A DNA stretch of 64,000 bases from Paenibacillus sp. SC116 (GCF_024733555.1 NZ_JANIOF010000001.1:2290777-2354776); one strand, 5' to 3'. Shown: positions 28,015-37,310, counted from the first letter of the stretch. The notes: generated by a model not told the origin, from the letters alone. Translations and numbers: made by a program.

Positions 28015-28578
28015 TTAGCCTATAGGATAAATTTTCTTTCCATTCACCGTAACACCGTAAATTTTAACCCAGGAAGTAATACTCCATGATGAGAAAAAGT
28101 TCATTATTACAAGCATTGAGTTACTTTGCCCAGTAAAAGTAGAAGTTTTTCTTGAAAATGTCTGTGTTTCAGCGTGAATGTGAGTACCAGAATGATTAAT
28201 AACGAGCGCATCATTTTGAGGAAATGAGCCTTTTACCATTTCCCAATCAAGTACCACCGTGCAATTATTCGGAAGATTGCTAATTCTCCAACCCGCCTGT
28301 GTCGGATAATAATGACCATTTGTATAACCCGATATTTCTATATACATAAAACTTCCATGATTCTCTATTTTTCTTGTACCATGAAGATTAGTTGGATTAA
28401 CGATATATTCTGAAAAATAATTACTAAATGAATTGCGTTTGTATGCGGATCGCCAAACTCCACCAACGTTGTCATATACTTCTTTAGATGGTCTCCAGGC
28501 TCCACCTACGTTGTCATATATTTCTTTAGTTGACCTCCATGTACCACCTACATTGTCATAGATAGGAATATCGTTCAC
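28015..28578 (-). CDS. fibre-associated phage protein with three 14-residue repeats
   Basis: Protein of 187 aa. Residues 6-47 are three tandem copies of a 14-residue unit: IYDNVGGTWRSTKE, IYDNVGGAWRPSKE and VYDNVGGVWRSAYK. The remaining 140 residues are aromatic and beta-rich, with HGSFMYIEISGYTNGHYY and ALVINHSGTHIHAETQTF, like a receptor-binding or decoration domain. The gene lies 8 bases after the preceding fibre gene. Adhesion or tail-tip role is inferred from position and repeat architecture. Confidence 0.75.
   Translation of the reverse strand: MNDIPIYDNVGGTWRSTKEIYDNVGGAWRPSKEVYDNVGGVWRSAYKRNSFSNYFSEYIVNPTNLHGTRKIENHGSFMYIEISGYTNGHYYPTQAGWRISNLPNNCTVVLDWEMVKGSFPQNDALVINHSGTHIHAETQTFSRKTSTFTGQSNSMLVIMNFFSSWSITSWVKIYGVTVNGKKIYPIG
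28438..28563 (-). repeat. 42-bp tandem repeat, three copies, coding
   Basis: Three in-frame 42-base units encode the YDNVGG(T/A/V)WR repeat. The motif TACGTTGTCATATA or a close variant recurs each 42 bases on the plus strand, so unequal exchange could change copy number. Confidence 0.85.
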
Positions 28579-28586
28579 CTTCCTTC

Positions 28587-29348
28587 TTACTCATATTGAT
28601 GCCATACATCTCCATCAGCTCCGCCTGCTGGGCCTCCGGTAGAACGATGAATATTTCGAATATTAGGTCGATTATAGCTTGTTAAAATTTCAGACCAAGG
28701 CGACCATCCCCCATAAAAGTTACGTGTAAATACTCTGAACATATGTGCCTCGGTTGCATAAGTCGTAAACACTTGGTTGATCCCCGCATGCCGGCTTACT
28801 TTTAGATGAAAGGATAGATGTATAGGGACGTTCGGCATAGTAGATGCATCGTCATTAAGCGGATTATAATATTCTCCTTCACTTACAATACTGTTTAAAT
28901 CAGTATTACGCGGCAAAAAATTAGCTTTTTTCACATCAGCAACAGACTGCTTAACATTGCCCAAGGTATCCCAATTACCCGCATTATCTCTAAATTGAAC
29001 CGACTGACCCGCAAGCTTCATTGCAGTACTACTGTTAGAATGGAACTCTAATCCGCCATCTCCTGTCCAATGCAGCCCTGTATCATTATCACCAATTGGG
29101 AGTGTTAACGCTGATGTCCCACCATAAGCAGCAGTTTTCCCTACCCACACTTGACCAGTAACAGCTAAGGCCCCACTAATCTCTCCTCCTGTACGTGGAA
29201 GACTTGCATTTTTCGCATTCGTTTCCGCCTGATTCGCTCGCTTAATGACTTCTGAATCCAATATGTCCATATTTCCATTAATATCAGCAATATCAACAAT
29301 ATCCGTATTATCTGGCTTTTTCAGCTTTAAGTTACCTGTTAACTGCAT
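28587..29348 (-). CDS. phage tail fibre protein with knob-type C-terminus
   Basis: Tail fibre of 253 aa. The N-terminus MQLTGNLKLKKPDNTDIVD and DINGNMDILDSEV is the usual fibre attachment segment of PBSX/XkdV-like proteins. The middle has a peptidase-free shaft, and the C-terminal 90 residues contain YYNPLNDDASTMPN and NFYGGWSPWSEI, fitting a pyocin-knob domain that binds cell-surface sugars. It follows xkdU closely, as fibres do in PBSX. Confidence 0.85.
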   Translation of the reverse strand: MQLTGNLKLKKPDNTDIVDIADINGNMDILDSEVIKRANQAETNAKNASLPRTGGEISGALAVTGQVWVGKTAAYGGTSALTLPIGDNDTGLHWTGDGGLEFHSNSSTAMKLAGQSVQFRDNAGNWDTLGNVKQSVADVKKANFLPRNTDLNSIVSEGEYYNPLNDDASTMPNVPIHLSFHLKVSRHAGINQVFTTYATEAHMFRVFTRNFYGGWSPWSEILTSYNRPNIRNIHRSTGGPAGGADGDVWHQYE

Positions 29349-29350
29349 AG

Positions 29351-29968
29351 TTACCCTCCTTCATGTACTCGTAGATCTCCCCACGTTTTTGCTTTGGCTT
29401 GTCCCCAAGTCAGCGTCTTCAGCGATTCCCACCATGTATAGGTGTACTTAAATTCATAACCGAGATGAGCTGGCTTAATATCATCCAGCACTTGTATAAG
29501 CCCCGCCATGTTTGCGGGTATACCCTTTACGCCTACAAAATGCACCTCAAACAAATATTGTCCGGGCAGTTCTTTGACATCAACATCACCACCAGAAAAT
29601 GCTGACGCTGTGCGCTGAATCATTTGTGGCGTTGTAGTACCAGAGCCAAGCATTTTCGCTTTAATCATTTCTCTACGTCGGATATAAGATTTGGTTGGAT
29701 CTGTAGTCAAACCCAACTCGAACTCCCAATTGTGCAATCCCCAAGTAGCCGTTTCAAGAAAGGATTGATCCATATTTTCGATCAACGAGGTTTTTAGACT
29801 TTTCAGTTCCATCCCCAATGTCGATTGGAGTTCTTCCATCTCTCGGACGCCTCTATAATACTCGGGTAAATAATGCATTAAATCTACTGAGTCAACCTGT
29901 TCAGGCCGATCAATGACTGGATTCCCCGAATAAAGAAGCGTTCCATACAATGATTCACCATAGCCCAT
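29351..29968 (-). CDS. xkdU: XkdU/YmfQ-like tail protein (DUF2313)
   Basis: Baseplate-linked protein of 205 aa connecting wedge and fibre. It shows VDLMHYLPEYYRGVREMEEL, ATWGLHNWEFELGL and SYIRRREMIKAKMLGSGTTT, all typical of DUF2313. In PBSX it follows xkdT directly; here four fibre-type genes (29972-33899) lie between. It abuts the next gene by two bases. Confidence 0.92.
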   Translation of the reverse strand: MGYGESLYGTLLYSGNPVIDRPEQVDSVDLMHYLPEYYRGVREMEELQSTLGMELKSLKTSLIENMDQSFLETATWGLHNWEFELGLTTDPTKSYIRRREMIKAKMLGSGTTTPQMIQRTASAFSGGDVDVKELPGQYLFEVHFVGVKGIPANMAGLIQVLDDIKPAHLGYEFKYTYTWWESLKTLTWGQAKAKTWGDLRVHEGG

Positions 29969-29971
29969 CTA

Positions 29972-30928
29972 TTATTCCCCCTTTAACTGCCCCCAAGTAA
30001 CTATCTCCCGGGCAGTTAGCTCGAACTGGGTAGCGCTAGCCAAATACCATTCTAAATTAGCACTTACGCTAGGCGTGGGTGATCCTACTACATAGATGTG
30101 ACCTCCGTCATGAAATGTGCCTGAGTCTCCACACATGGTGACTCGAATATAGGTCTCCCATTTTCCAGTACCTTGATTATTGGATAATAAGAAATCTTTC
30201 GAACTGTTGCCTAAATTATTAGATAGTACATGTAATGAATAGCCGATTGGAAGCTTTGCTTTAAATAAATTGACAAAGACTGCATTCGCCTTAGATTGTA
30301 TGGTTTGAACAAAACCGCCCAAGCCTGGTGTCGTTGTGCTCCCATTGTGTACAATTTTAAGCACAAATTTCGAATTATTCGGTGCATCATTCATCGCAAC
30401 TCTAGTAATAACAACACCGTCTCCACCCGAATTGTTGTACGCACCTACGCTATTCGTCCCCAATTTAAAGTCTTCATCTAAATAAAGCTGCTTACCGTGA
30501 CGTAAAGCGTACCACATCGGATCGATCGATCCGTTTGCAACCGTTTCAGCACTTACATTAATAGATATAGCATCCAGCTTCGATTTATCCCCAGTGGACA
30601 TCAAACCTGCGGAAGACGAAGTCGCGGGAGAGTAGATTGTGTCAGTAAATTTAGCATTTGCAGGGACAGCGCTCAAAACCGTCAAATTATTAACTTTACT
30701 AGCATTGTCAGCCTGTGAAGCATAATCAACTTTACCGTCATTGTTCGTATCATAAATACTTTTGAGCATATCACCAGAACTTTGGGAAGCAATGAGCAGT
30801 ACGTTCCCCGTATCTGTTCCGATATACAGCTTACTAGTGTCAGTGCAATAACCCAGTTCCCCAACTGACAACGTGCCCATTTCACGCTCTAACCCTCGTC
30901 GAATTTGGATAAGTGATTTTCTAGGCAT
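29972..30928 (-). CDS. tail fibre-like protein with Mtd_N-type N-terminus
   Basis: Protein of 318 aa. The N-terminus SLIQIRRGLEREMGTLSVGE and LGYCTDTSKLYIGTDTGN match the major-tropism-determinant-like N-terminal fold seen in phage fibres and hyaluronidases, and parallel the neighbouring gene. A shaft contains the shaft-like phrase NLTVLSAVPANAKFTDTIYS, and the C-terminal half is a probable beta-sandwich ending TAREIVTWGQLKGE. Host-binding function is inferred. Confidence 0.8.
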   Translation of the reverse strand: MPRKSLIQIRRGLEREMGTLSVGELGYCTDTSKLYIGTDTGNVLLIASQSSGDMLKSIYDTNNDGKVDYASQADNASKVNNLTVLSAVPANAKFTDTIYSPATSSSAGLMSTGDKSKLDAISINVSAETVANGSIDPMWYALRHGKQLYLDEDFKLGTNSVGAYNNSGGDGVVITRVAMNDAPNNSKFVLKIVHNGSTTTPGLGGFVQTIQSKANAVFVNLFKAKLPIGYSLHVLSNNLGNSSKDFLLSNNQGTGKWETYIRVTMCGDSGTFHDGGHIYVVGSPTPSVSANLEWYLASATQFELTAREIVTWGQLKGE

Positions 30929-30942
30929 CCGATCACCCCCCT

Positions 30943-31965
30943 CTAGAACGTTCCGCCATCAACTACAGAAATCGTTAAGCGATTGCCATTCGCAGCATCA
31001 TACACAATGCTGCTTCCATCAATGTTAGCCTCAATGCCTGTTCCATTGACGACAATTCCTTTACCTGCCTTCGCAGATACACTTGTTGCCGCTACTGTAA
31101 TTCCGTTGCCAGCTCCTACAGCCAACGAAATTACATCCGCTTGCCCACCACCAGTAAGACCATTTCCTGCAGCTACCGTCTGCAGTGCTCCACCCGTGCG
31201 CACCCAGGCCGAACCGTTCCAAGAATATATTTTTTGCTCATCATCTACATAGGCTGTCCATCCTACAACGGGATTGTAAAATGTCCACACCCCTGCTTGA
31301 AATTCCGCAATCTGATTGGTCTTATTCAGCCATGTCCCCGTGGCACCTACAGGAATAATGTAACGATCCCCTGCAACAGGACTTGCTGGTGGAGCTACCA
31401 AATTGAGATCCTTTACAGACGCCTGTGGCTCAATATTCCGTTTCGCAAGTTCAATTTCGTTACGAATTTTTTGCGCGGACCACAAGTCTGTATTCGCTGC
31501 ACCCGCGTCATTAATAACCCGATGCTTCACTGCATCATCAATATGGATTTTAATTTCGGCAGCTGTCTTCGTATTTGTTCCGTCAGACACTTTGTTGATA
31601 TGTCCATTCGTTACATTTGTTTTTAACACTTTAGCGTAAGTTGTCCCATCCGCTATATCGTCGACCGACCCTGTAAGATCAGTAAGTTTTTGAGCATTCA
31701 CTCGCTTCCATGCTGTTCCATCATCAAAATAAAGATAACCGAGATTAGTTCCTGTAGTTACGTAATACAACCGCCCAACAGATGCAGCAACGGGACGTGA
31801 TGCCTCAGAACCTGATAGAGCTCGACCGACCATAGAGTTAGTCGTTCCATCACCAATGTATACTTCTTTCGTATCCGTACAGAAGCCCATTTCCCCAGCC
31901 TTTAACGCCCCGTAAGTTAGAAGCTGGGCTCTTGTACCCCTCTTAATTTGAATCGTTTGTGCCAT
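30943..31965 (-). CDS. tail fibre-like protein with Mtd_N-type and DUF2793 segments
   Basis: Protein of 340 aa from ATG 31965 (AAAGGGGTG upstream). It starts MAQTIQIKRGTRAQL, then AGEMGFCTDTKEVYIGDG, the same N-terminal fold as the next gene. Around residues 205-265 the sequence AGDRYIIPVGATGTW and WTAYVDDEQKIYSWNGSAWV matches DUF2793, a fibre domain. The C-terminal 80 residues are Gly/Val-rich repeats (GNGLTGGG, GNGITV, GKGIVVNG) like a beta-helical tip, ending VVDGGTF. Confidence 0.82.
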   Translation of the reverse strand: MAQTIQIKRGTRAQLLTYGALKAGEMGFCTDTKEVYIGDGTTNSMVGRALSGSEASRPVAASVGRLYYVTTGTNLGYLYFDDGTAWKRVNAQKLTDLTGSVDDIADGTTYAKVLKTNVTNGHINKVSDGTNTKTAAEIKIHIDDAVKHRVINDAGAANTDLWSAQKIRNEIELAKRNIEPQASVKDLNLVAPPASPVAGDRYIIPVGATGTWLNKTNQIAEFQAGVWTFYNPVVGWTAYVDDEQKIYSWNGSAWVRTGGALQTVAAGNGLTGGGQADVISLAVGAGNGITVAATSVSAKAGKGIVVNGTGIEANIDGSSIVYDAANGNRLTISVVDGGTF

Positions 31966-31972
31966 ACACGCT

Positions 31973-32386
31973 TTACACCCCTTTCTTAAATGTACCTCCA
32001 TCAATTAAACCATCTGCTTTATAGCGCTCCATTTCCGTTTGCGTCGCTGTTATCGCTTGCTGTAGAAAATTCACATCATCTGCCTCTACTGTGTCGCCTG
32101 GCGTCTCATAAGTAACATACACCTCCGGCACACTAGCAAATACCTTTATATGCCGCTGCCATGGTGCATCATCAGGAATCGAAACAACATAATTGCTCAC
32201 TTCGTCACCTGTAAAACGAGAGCCTGTAAATAGACGAATTGTCGGTACCGCGATGTTATCGTGAGCAAGCAAGCCATCATAGACGCCTTTAGTAAGTAGA
32301 ATTTTCTCTTCTACTACGTACACGGTGCCATCTGTTTTTTTATTTAATTTTTCTGGGAAATGATCAATTGTCGTTGGATACGCCAT
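31973..32386 (-). CDS. short fibre-base protein, paralogue of the next gene's N-terminus
   Basis: Protein of 137 aa. Nearly its whole length resembles residues 1-130 of the 500-residue neighbour: both have EKLNKK, HDNI, VYVTYET and GDTVEADDV/GDTIEADDV, and end with ERYK. It then ends abruptly LIDGGTFKKGV, so it looks like an attachment domain without shaft and tip, either a truncated duplicate or an adaptor for another fibre. Confidence 0.8.
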   Translation of the reverse strand: MAYPTTIDHFPEKLNKKTDGTVYVVEEKILLTKGVYDGLLAHDNIAVPTIRLFTGSRFTGDEVSNYVVSIPDDAPWQRHIKVFASVPEVYVTYETPGDTVEADDVNFLQQAITATQTEMERYKADGLIDGGTFKKGV

Positions 32387-32396
32387 ACCACACCCC

Positions 32397-33899
32397 CTAT
32401 ATTTTCGCTAATAGCACGACTACCTTCGTAAACCCTCCCGGTACGCCTAAATACAATCCATAATCGTTATAAATCGCATCATAATTCAAGATCGGCCTCA
32501 GCTTACCGTCCGCTGCGACACCTTTAATACTTAGAATATAACTGTTGTCTTTTGTCCAGCTGGCATCAGGGAAAAACACATCTGCTGCGTTCTGTGCGTT
32601 TAATGTGACATCTATCGCTATGGAACGAGGTACATCAAGACCTTTAAGCTTCATCCGACCCTGCATGTCCAGCTCTAAAATATCTTCTATATTTTCAATA
32701 TGATGTGCCTTATTTGGCGGAATGTGCTTCCATACAATTTTTGTGTTCTTCAAGTCAGCTCGATTCGACCAAGGATTAAATGTCGGACCTTGATCATAAA
32801 AGTTTATGGGTGCTTGCATACCAAAGAAGAAACCACTATCACTGTCTACATCCTTATTCCATATCCCATGCTGGGTGTTCCAGCACGTTCCGTTATAACT
32901 AAACACATATTCCTGCACAGGCCTGTTCGGAACAGAACTTCCCCCAACGAATTTACCTAGTGATACCCGACAAAATGGATACGTCCCGGAACCATCAATC
33001 TCGAAACCAGAACCTCCAATCGTCATCCCTCCGTAGGCGTCACACATAAAATGGTTGACCCAGCCTAGCATAATTCCGTATTCTTTCCAGGTTCCATCGG
33101 GTTGCAGCGCTCCAATATCTTCACCCGTTTGTTCCCGCATTGGATCTCCGACAGCATAAGCCTTTCTGCCGTTTGCCTTCCATAAGTTCATACCCTGATT
33201 AATAAAGTCCCCGATATTTTCCTCACCTGGATATGTACCGCCCGCTTGCATCTGCCAACCAAAGCTGAAATTGTCTACATCAATTCGTTTAAATCGTTTC
33301 GTTTCGGAATCGTATCTTGCATTAATTAATAGCCAATACTCAATCACGTCAACGCCATTACGATTCATATGAATAGTCGCTTCATTAAAATATCGATCAT
33401 TTAAAATGACACCACTATCTAATCGACTCACAATTTCTTTCGCTTTCGTTAACGCAGCTTGCTTCGCAGACTCCACTTCCACATCTACATAGACTTTGTC
33501 AGCTTTTTTTAGAAGTGACGTGTCATTTACTTTCTTGTATCGCTCTACTTCCGATTGCGTTGCCATAATCGAGTTCTGAATCTCATTGACATCATCGGCT
33601 TCAATCGTGTCACCTGACGTCTCGTAAGTCACATATACATGGGGTGAGTTAGAGAACACTTGGATGTTGCTCCGCCATGGCATATCAGCAGGACTTGATA
33701 GATTATAATTACGAACTTCCTGCCCTGAGAAATGAGGACCCGTGTAAATCTTTATCGTCCAATTGATAATGTTGTCATGTCTTAGCTGCCCCTCGTATTT
33801 GCCGTTTGTAATGGGGAGCGTTTCTTCCACCATATGTGTTCGACCGTCAGGTTTTTTATTTAACTTTTCCGAAAATTGATCGATGAAATTAGGGTACAA
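32397..33899 (-). CDS. large tail fibre / adhesin-like protein
   Basis: Protein of 500 aa. TTG 33899, 8 bases after GGGGGTG and directly beyond the xkdT stop, gives a start MYPNFIDQFSEKLNKKPDG that aligns with the paralogue's MAYPTTIDHFPEKLNKKTDG. After the 130-residue attachment module come a short coiled coil and a unique domain rich in Trp, Gly and Asp (WQMQAGGTYPGEENIG, YGGMTIGGSGFEIDGSGTYP), then a C-terminal beta domain. Receptor binding is the likely role. Confidence 0.82.
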   Translation of the reverse strand: MYPNFIDQFSEKLNKKPDGRTHMVEETLPITNGKYEGQLRHDNIINWTIKIYTGPHFSGQEVRNYNLSSPADMPWRSNIQVFSNSPHVYVTYETSGDTIEADDVNEIQNSIMATQSEVERYKKVNDTSLLKKADKVYVDVEVESAKQAALTKAKEIVSRLDSGVILNDRYFNEATIHMNRNGVDVIEYWLLINARYDSETKRFKRIDVDNFSFGWQMQAGGTYPGEENIGDFINQGMNLWKANGRKAYAVGDPMREQTGEDIGALQPDGTWKEYGIMLGWVNHFMCDAYGGMTIGGSGFEIDGSGTYPFCRVSLGKFVGGSSVPNRPVQEYVFSYNGTCWNTQHGIWNKDVDSDSGFFFGMQAPINFYDQGPTFNPWSNRADLKNTKIVWKHIPPNKAHHIENIEDILELDMQGRMKLKGLDVPRSIAIDVTLNAQNAADVFFPDASWTKDNSYILSIKGVAADGKLRPILNYDAIYNDYGLYLGVPGGFTKVVVLLAKI

Positions 33900-33900
33900 T

Positions 33901-34968
33901 CTACTGCACCCCCAAATCGATCGCACCTGCTATCGGCACTTCATCGTCCGCTAAAGCGATATTTCCAGTACCGTCATTTAGAAGCAAGCTAGAGTAGTCA
34001 ACAATTCCTTCGGTACCTAATAGCAAAGCACCGATAATCGCCTGGCTAATGTAGCTGGATTCAAATACTGCTTCCTTACGCCATTTTTCGAAACGCGCAC
34101 TAAATGCTTGAATTGCACTATGAAGACTATGACCCGCTGCTAGTTTAATCACAGCTTTGATGTTTATCGTCTTCGCACGTCCCGAAGCGACCGTCACTTC
34201 AGCCCCAATGGGGGCCTGACCTTCGCCTCGACCTTTTACAGGATCAATATGATCCTGCACCTGCTGCACCAATGAACTTGTAGCTGGTAGCTTGTCCGAA
34301 TCGACAATGACAACTTTTACTGTCTTGGGGCCATTCCACAAGGGAAACACTTTCGCATGTCCTACCCCTGGAATTTGCAGCGCCCACTCCATATAGTGAT
34401 GCTTGTTGCCGCTCGTCGCTGGCCGTCTAGCAGAGGCAAAATAGCGTGCACGCAGCTCCTCATCCGACTCTTCCTCAACACCAGGTACCAGCAATTCCGT
34501 CAACTCAGCACGGGCTAAGTTAGCGACATAATCGATAGGCAGCAGCATCCCAAAATGCTGATTCCCTCGCTCACCTGAAACTTCAGCTTCCATGCGAAAA
34601 TTGCCAGACGGTAGTCGTTCCAGCACACGGTAGGTCACATCGTCGATTGCGTACCTTCCACCAATCGGCACGTCCATCATTTTGTTGGCAGGATCATAAA
34701 ACACACCTTTCAACTGCGCCTTCGTTGCATCCTTTCGGATTAAGCCGGACCAAGCTATTGCCCGATCCAAATAAACACCTGTCGCTGTGTCTGCAAATTT
34801 CAAATCCAACTGCTGTCCAAGCTCAATATACATTTGTGCCAATTCTGCTGCCGCTGGTGCTAGTGCATCGTAAATAATAGATCCTTCACGCTTATCAATT
34901 CCGTCAGGCACACGACTTAAGCTGCGCTCCAAAATACGTTCATACGTCATATCTGCATAATATGTCAT
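33901..34968 (-). CDS. xkdT: XkdT baseplate J-like protein
   Basis: Baseplate wedge component of 355 aa, homologous to P2/Mu gpJ-type proteins. The family-typical N-terminus (ERILERSLSRVPDGIDKREG, IYDALAPAAAELAQMYIELG), ERGNQHFGMLLPID, the ESDEELRARYFASARRPATSGNKHHY motif and GVGHAKVFPLWNGP are all present. It is two bases after xkdS and followed immediately by a fibre gene. Confidence 0.95.
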   Translation of the reverse strand: MTYYADMTYERILERSLSRVPDGIDKREGSIIYDALAPAAAELAQMYIELGQQLDLKFADTATGVYLDRAIAWSGLIRKDATKAQLKGVFYDPANKMMDVPIGGRYAIDDVTYRVLERLPSGNFRMEAEVSGERGNQHFGMLLPIDYVANLARAELTELLVPGVEEESDEELRARYFASARRPATSGNKHHYMEWALQIPGVGHAKVFPLWNGPKTVKVVIVDSDKLPATSSLVQQVQDHIDPVKGRGEGQAPIGAEVTVASGRAKTINIKAVIKLAAGHSLHSAIQAFSARFEKWRKEAVFESSYISQAIIGALLLGTEGIVDYSSLLLNDGTGNIALADDEVPIAGAIDLGVQ

Positions 34969-34970
34969 TT

Positions 34971-35396
34971 TTAAATGGTCACCTCCTCTTCGATACGCAC
35001 TTGCCCAAAAATAGAAACGACAGTAAATTCTACTGCCGCTGTCCGCCTATCTACCATATGAATTAAAAAATCCGTCACATCCGTTATGCGTTCGTCCGCC
35101 AAGAGCGCTTCCGTTACGATTCTCTTGAGCTCACTGCGCACAACTGCTTCGTTTTCCCCCATCACCACATTTAACTCAATACCGTAGTTCCAGCTGTAAA
35201 TGAGATAAACAAATCGTTCCGTTTGCAGCACTTTGAATACCGCTTGCTTTACCGCTTCTATTTCATCAACAAAGCCAGTAATTCGCCCCTTTTGTACATC
35301 GAGACGATAAGTACGTGACGTCTGTTCTTCGGGCAATTCCAACTCTATATCCATAATCGGGATGGCTGTCTCAACCTGTTCTGGCAGCAATGACAA
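34971..35396 (-). CDS. xkdS: XkdS-like baseplate protein (DUF2634, gp25-like)
   Basis: Protein of 141 aa. RTYRLDVQKGRITGFVDEIEA, AVFKVLQTERFVYLIYSWNYG and the later DERITDVTDF fit DUF2634, the gp25-like wedge protein next to baseplate J in contractile tails. Spacing to xkdR and xkdT is two bases each, showing a tight operon. Confidence 0.93.
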   Translation of the reverse strand: MSLLPEQVETAIPIMDIELELPEEQTSRTYRLDVQKGRITGFVDEIEAVKQAVFKVLQTERFVYLIYSWNYGIELNVVMGENEAVVRSELKRIVTEALLADERITDVTDFLIHMVDRRTAAVEFTVVSIFGQVRIEEEVTI

Positions 35397-35398
35397 TG

Positions 35399-35641
35399 CT
35401 ACAACCTCCCCAAGACGACGAACTGCTGTCCGCCATTGTTGCGAAGCAGTACCACAGTGTCACCTACAAGAAGTTCAGGCAGGTCGCGAGACATAATAAC
35501 CATGTCCCCTTCAATGACAAATCGACTATCTACTAAAATGTGAATAGGCGTTACTTTCTGTACTTGACCAAACATTACGGCAGCTGGCACACTAGCTGTA
35601 TTTGCTTGCATAGAGATGCGTTTTATTTTTTCGCTCAGCAT
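35399..35641 (-). CDS. xkdR: XkdR-like protein (DUF2577)
   Basis: Small protein of 80 aa with an OB-like beta pattern (AAVMFGQVQKVTPIHILVDS, LLVGDTVVLLRNNGGQQFVV), matching DUF2577 of PBSX XkdR; probably part of the baseplate hub/spike. It overlaps xkdQ by one base. Confidence 0.9.
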   Translation of the reverse strand: MLSEKIKRISMQANTASVPAAVMFGQVQKVTPIHILVDSRFVIEGDMVIMSRDLPELLVGDTVVLLRNNGGQQFVVLGRL

Positions 35642-36591
35642 TACATCACCACCAGCTTCAAATTCATCGTTTCCTTCATTACATCATGCTTGCATTCATC
35701 AACAATGTACCAGCCGGACAGCCCGATCCCACTTAATTTCACAAAAATAGAACGGCCTGCACGCACCGTCAGATCAGCGAGCGCCTCTATACTGAGCGAT
35801 TGCTCTGGACGATTTTTCAACGCTAGCAAGTTGTCGGCTAGTTTATCAATTTGTGCTTTATTCAGATCTTCATCCACTTTTTCATAATGCTGCAGCACGC
35901 CCCATCTTGCCATTGAATTACTATCATGGACAACGTATACATCACGTTTTCCTGTCTCTTTATTGTCACGGACGAGCTTAATTTGGTTCGCAGTTTCACC
36001 ATCTATATCGCTGCTGTAGTCGTAGCTGGTTGCCAAACTTTGATCACCAACGATTAAATTAATCGTACTTTTTTTCACATCCGAAATACGAAGCTGACCA
36101 TAATCGTCCCACAAATAAAACATTTGTTTTCCGTGAACAAGAGTTAGATCCAGTGCCTTTAAAATGATATCAAACAACGATTTACTGTCCTCGATCATAG
36201 AAGGAATGACGTGGCCCGTGTTACTAAGTTGGCCTGTCTTCAGCTTAAAATCACCCGCAATCTGGGCAACGATCTGATCGGCGCGTTTTCCTTTAAATAC
36301 GTACGTATCTTTATTTTTTAAATAACGAAGCTGATCGTAGGCGACAACTTTCGTTTCGCCATTATCCGTCCTTGAATATTTAAAAACATAGCCGTAAAAT
36401 AATCCCTTGCTATTTTCTTTAAACGATACAATGCCTCCGTGCTCTATTTCGATCTGCTTATCGTCCATCATCGTAAATTCAAACGAAGCAGGAGACCCTG
36501 CGCGTTTCGTATTCCAATCCGCGTCAGTGACTAACGTCGTAATGTCGTAAGAAGTACCCGTTTTTTTGTTTTGATAATAAATTTCGATCAT
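35641..36591 (-). CDS. xkdQ: XkdQ baseplate hub protein (gpD-like)
   Basis: Hub component of 316 aa. MIEIYYQNKKTGTSYDITTL, the GYVFKYSRTDNGETKVVAYD strand and QLRYLKNKDTYVFKGKRADQ are typical XkdQ/YqbQ sequences. In contractile tails this protein caps the tube at the baseplate. It overlaps xkdP by four bases. Confidence 0.93.
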   Translation of the reverse strand: MIEIYYQNKKTGTSYDITTLVTDADWNTKRAGSPASFEFTMMDDKQIEIEHGGIVSFKENSKGLFYGYVFKYSRTDNGETKVVAYDQLRYLKNKDTYVFKGKRADQIVAQIAGDFKLKTGQLSNTGHVIPSMIEDSKSLFDIILKALDLTLVHGKQMFYLWDDYGQLRISDVKKSTINLIVGDQSLATSYDYSSDIDGETANQIKLVRDNKETGKRDVYVVHDSNSMARWGVLQHYEKVDEDLNKAQIDKLADNLLALKNRPEQSLSIEALADLTVRAGRSIFVKLSGIGLSGWYIVDECKHDVMKETMNLKLVVM

Positions 36592-37280
36592 AGCACCAGC
36601 ACCTGCCCTGAATAGATCGTATACTTCGGCAAGCCCGTACCTTTGTTCCGCTTATCCATCAGCGCTTTATTTTTCGCATACAGCTGTGGGTACTTGCCGC
36701 CATCGCCGTAACGTTTCTTGCAAATCGCCCATAAGCTTTCTCCTTTAACAACGGTATGCGTTTTTGATGCTGGAGGACTGCCAGGACGCTTCGCCGCGCT
36801 AGCCCTCACTTTATTGTCCTTTGTCAGCGTTAACTTTTTCGGTGAATATGACTTCCATTCTTTTAATTTCAAGCTGAAATAAATGTCGCCTACCTCACCG
36901 GCACGCTCATCATAGCTCAAATCTTCGATACCCATGCTGATGTTAATATCTAAATCAGTACCCGTTAGGAGAAACTGAATCGGCTGCTGCGTATCTCGAT
37001 ATATCTGAATAGTCCGAATACAATCGATAGGCTTTAGCAATGTTTTTCCTGAATCCTCAGTTTCAAACAAAAATCCTGTTACATACGGTTCATAATGCGC
37101 AGGAAAAAAGGACTCAAACGAAACTTCGCGGAGTCCTTTGCGCTTTAATTTATTGATCTCCCCAATTCCCATCACGGTTACGGTTTCATTATGGCCGGGA
37201 GAGCTTATTTCCAGCTTTTCAGGCAAAACAGGAATTTCAACTTGTTTGCCACCAAGCTTCAAAAACATTTGATAACCCAC
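36588..37280 (-). CDS. xkdP: XkdP-like LysM tail protein
   Basis: Protein of 230 aa linking hub and tube. The first 150 residues (MFLKLGGKQVEIPVLPEKLE, GIGEINKLKRKGLREVSFES) match XkdP; the C-terminal 55 residues are a LysM domain with HTVVKGESLWAICKKRYGDG and IYSGQVLVL. LysM binds peptidoglycan, helping the tail tip engage the wall. Start GTG 37280 or ATG 37268 is not resolved. Confidence 0.93.
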   Translation of the reverse strand: MGYQMFLKLGGKQVEIPVLPEKLEISSPGHNETVTVMGIGEINKLKRKGLREVSFESFFPAHYEPYVTGFLFETEDSGKTLLKPIDCIRTIQIYRDTQQPIQFLLTGTDLDINISMGIEDLSYDERAGEVGDIYFSLKLKEWKSYSPKKLTLTKDNKVRASAAKRPGSPPASKTHTVVKGESLWAICKKRYGDGGKYPQLYAKNKALMDKRNKGTGLPKYTIYSGQVLVL

Positions 37281-37310
37281 CCTTGCCTCACCTCCCTCTA
37301 AACCTATTCA

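Noticed and set aside
28587-33899. Diversity-generating retroelement acting on the fibre genes
   Set aside because: Mtd_N-like fibre starts prompted the search, but no reverse transcriptase gene or template/variable repeat is visible.
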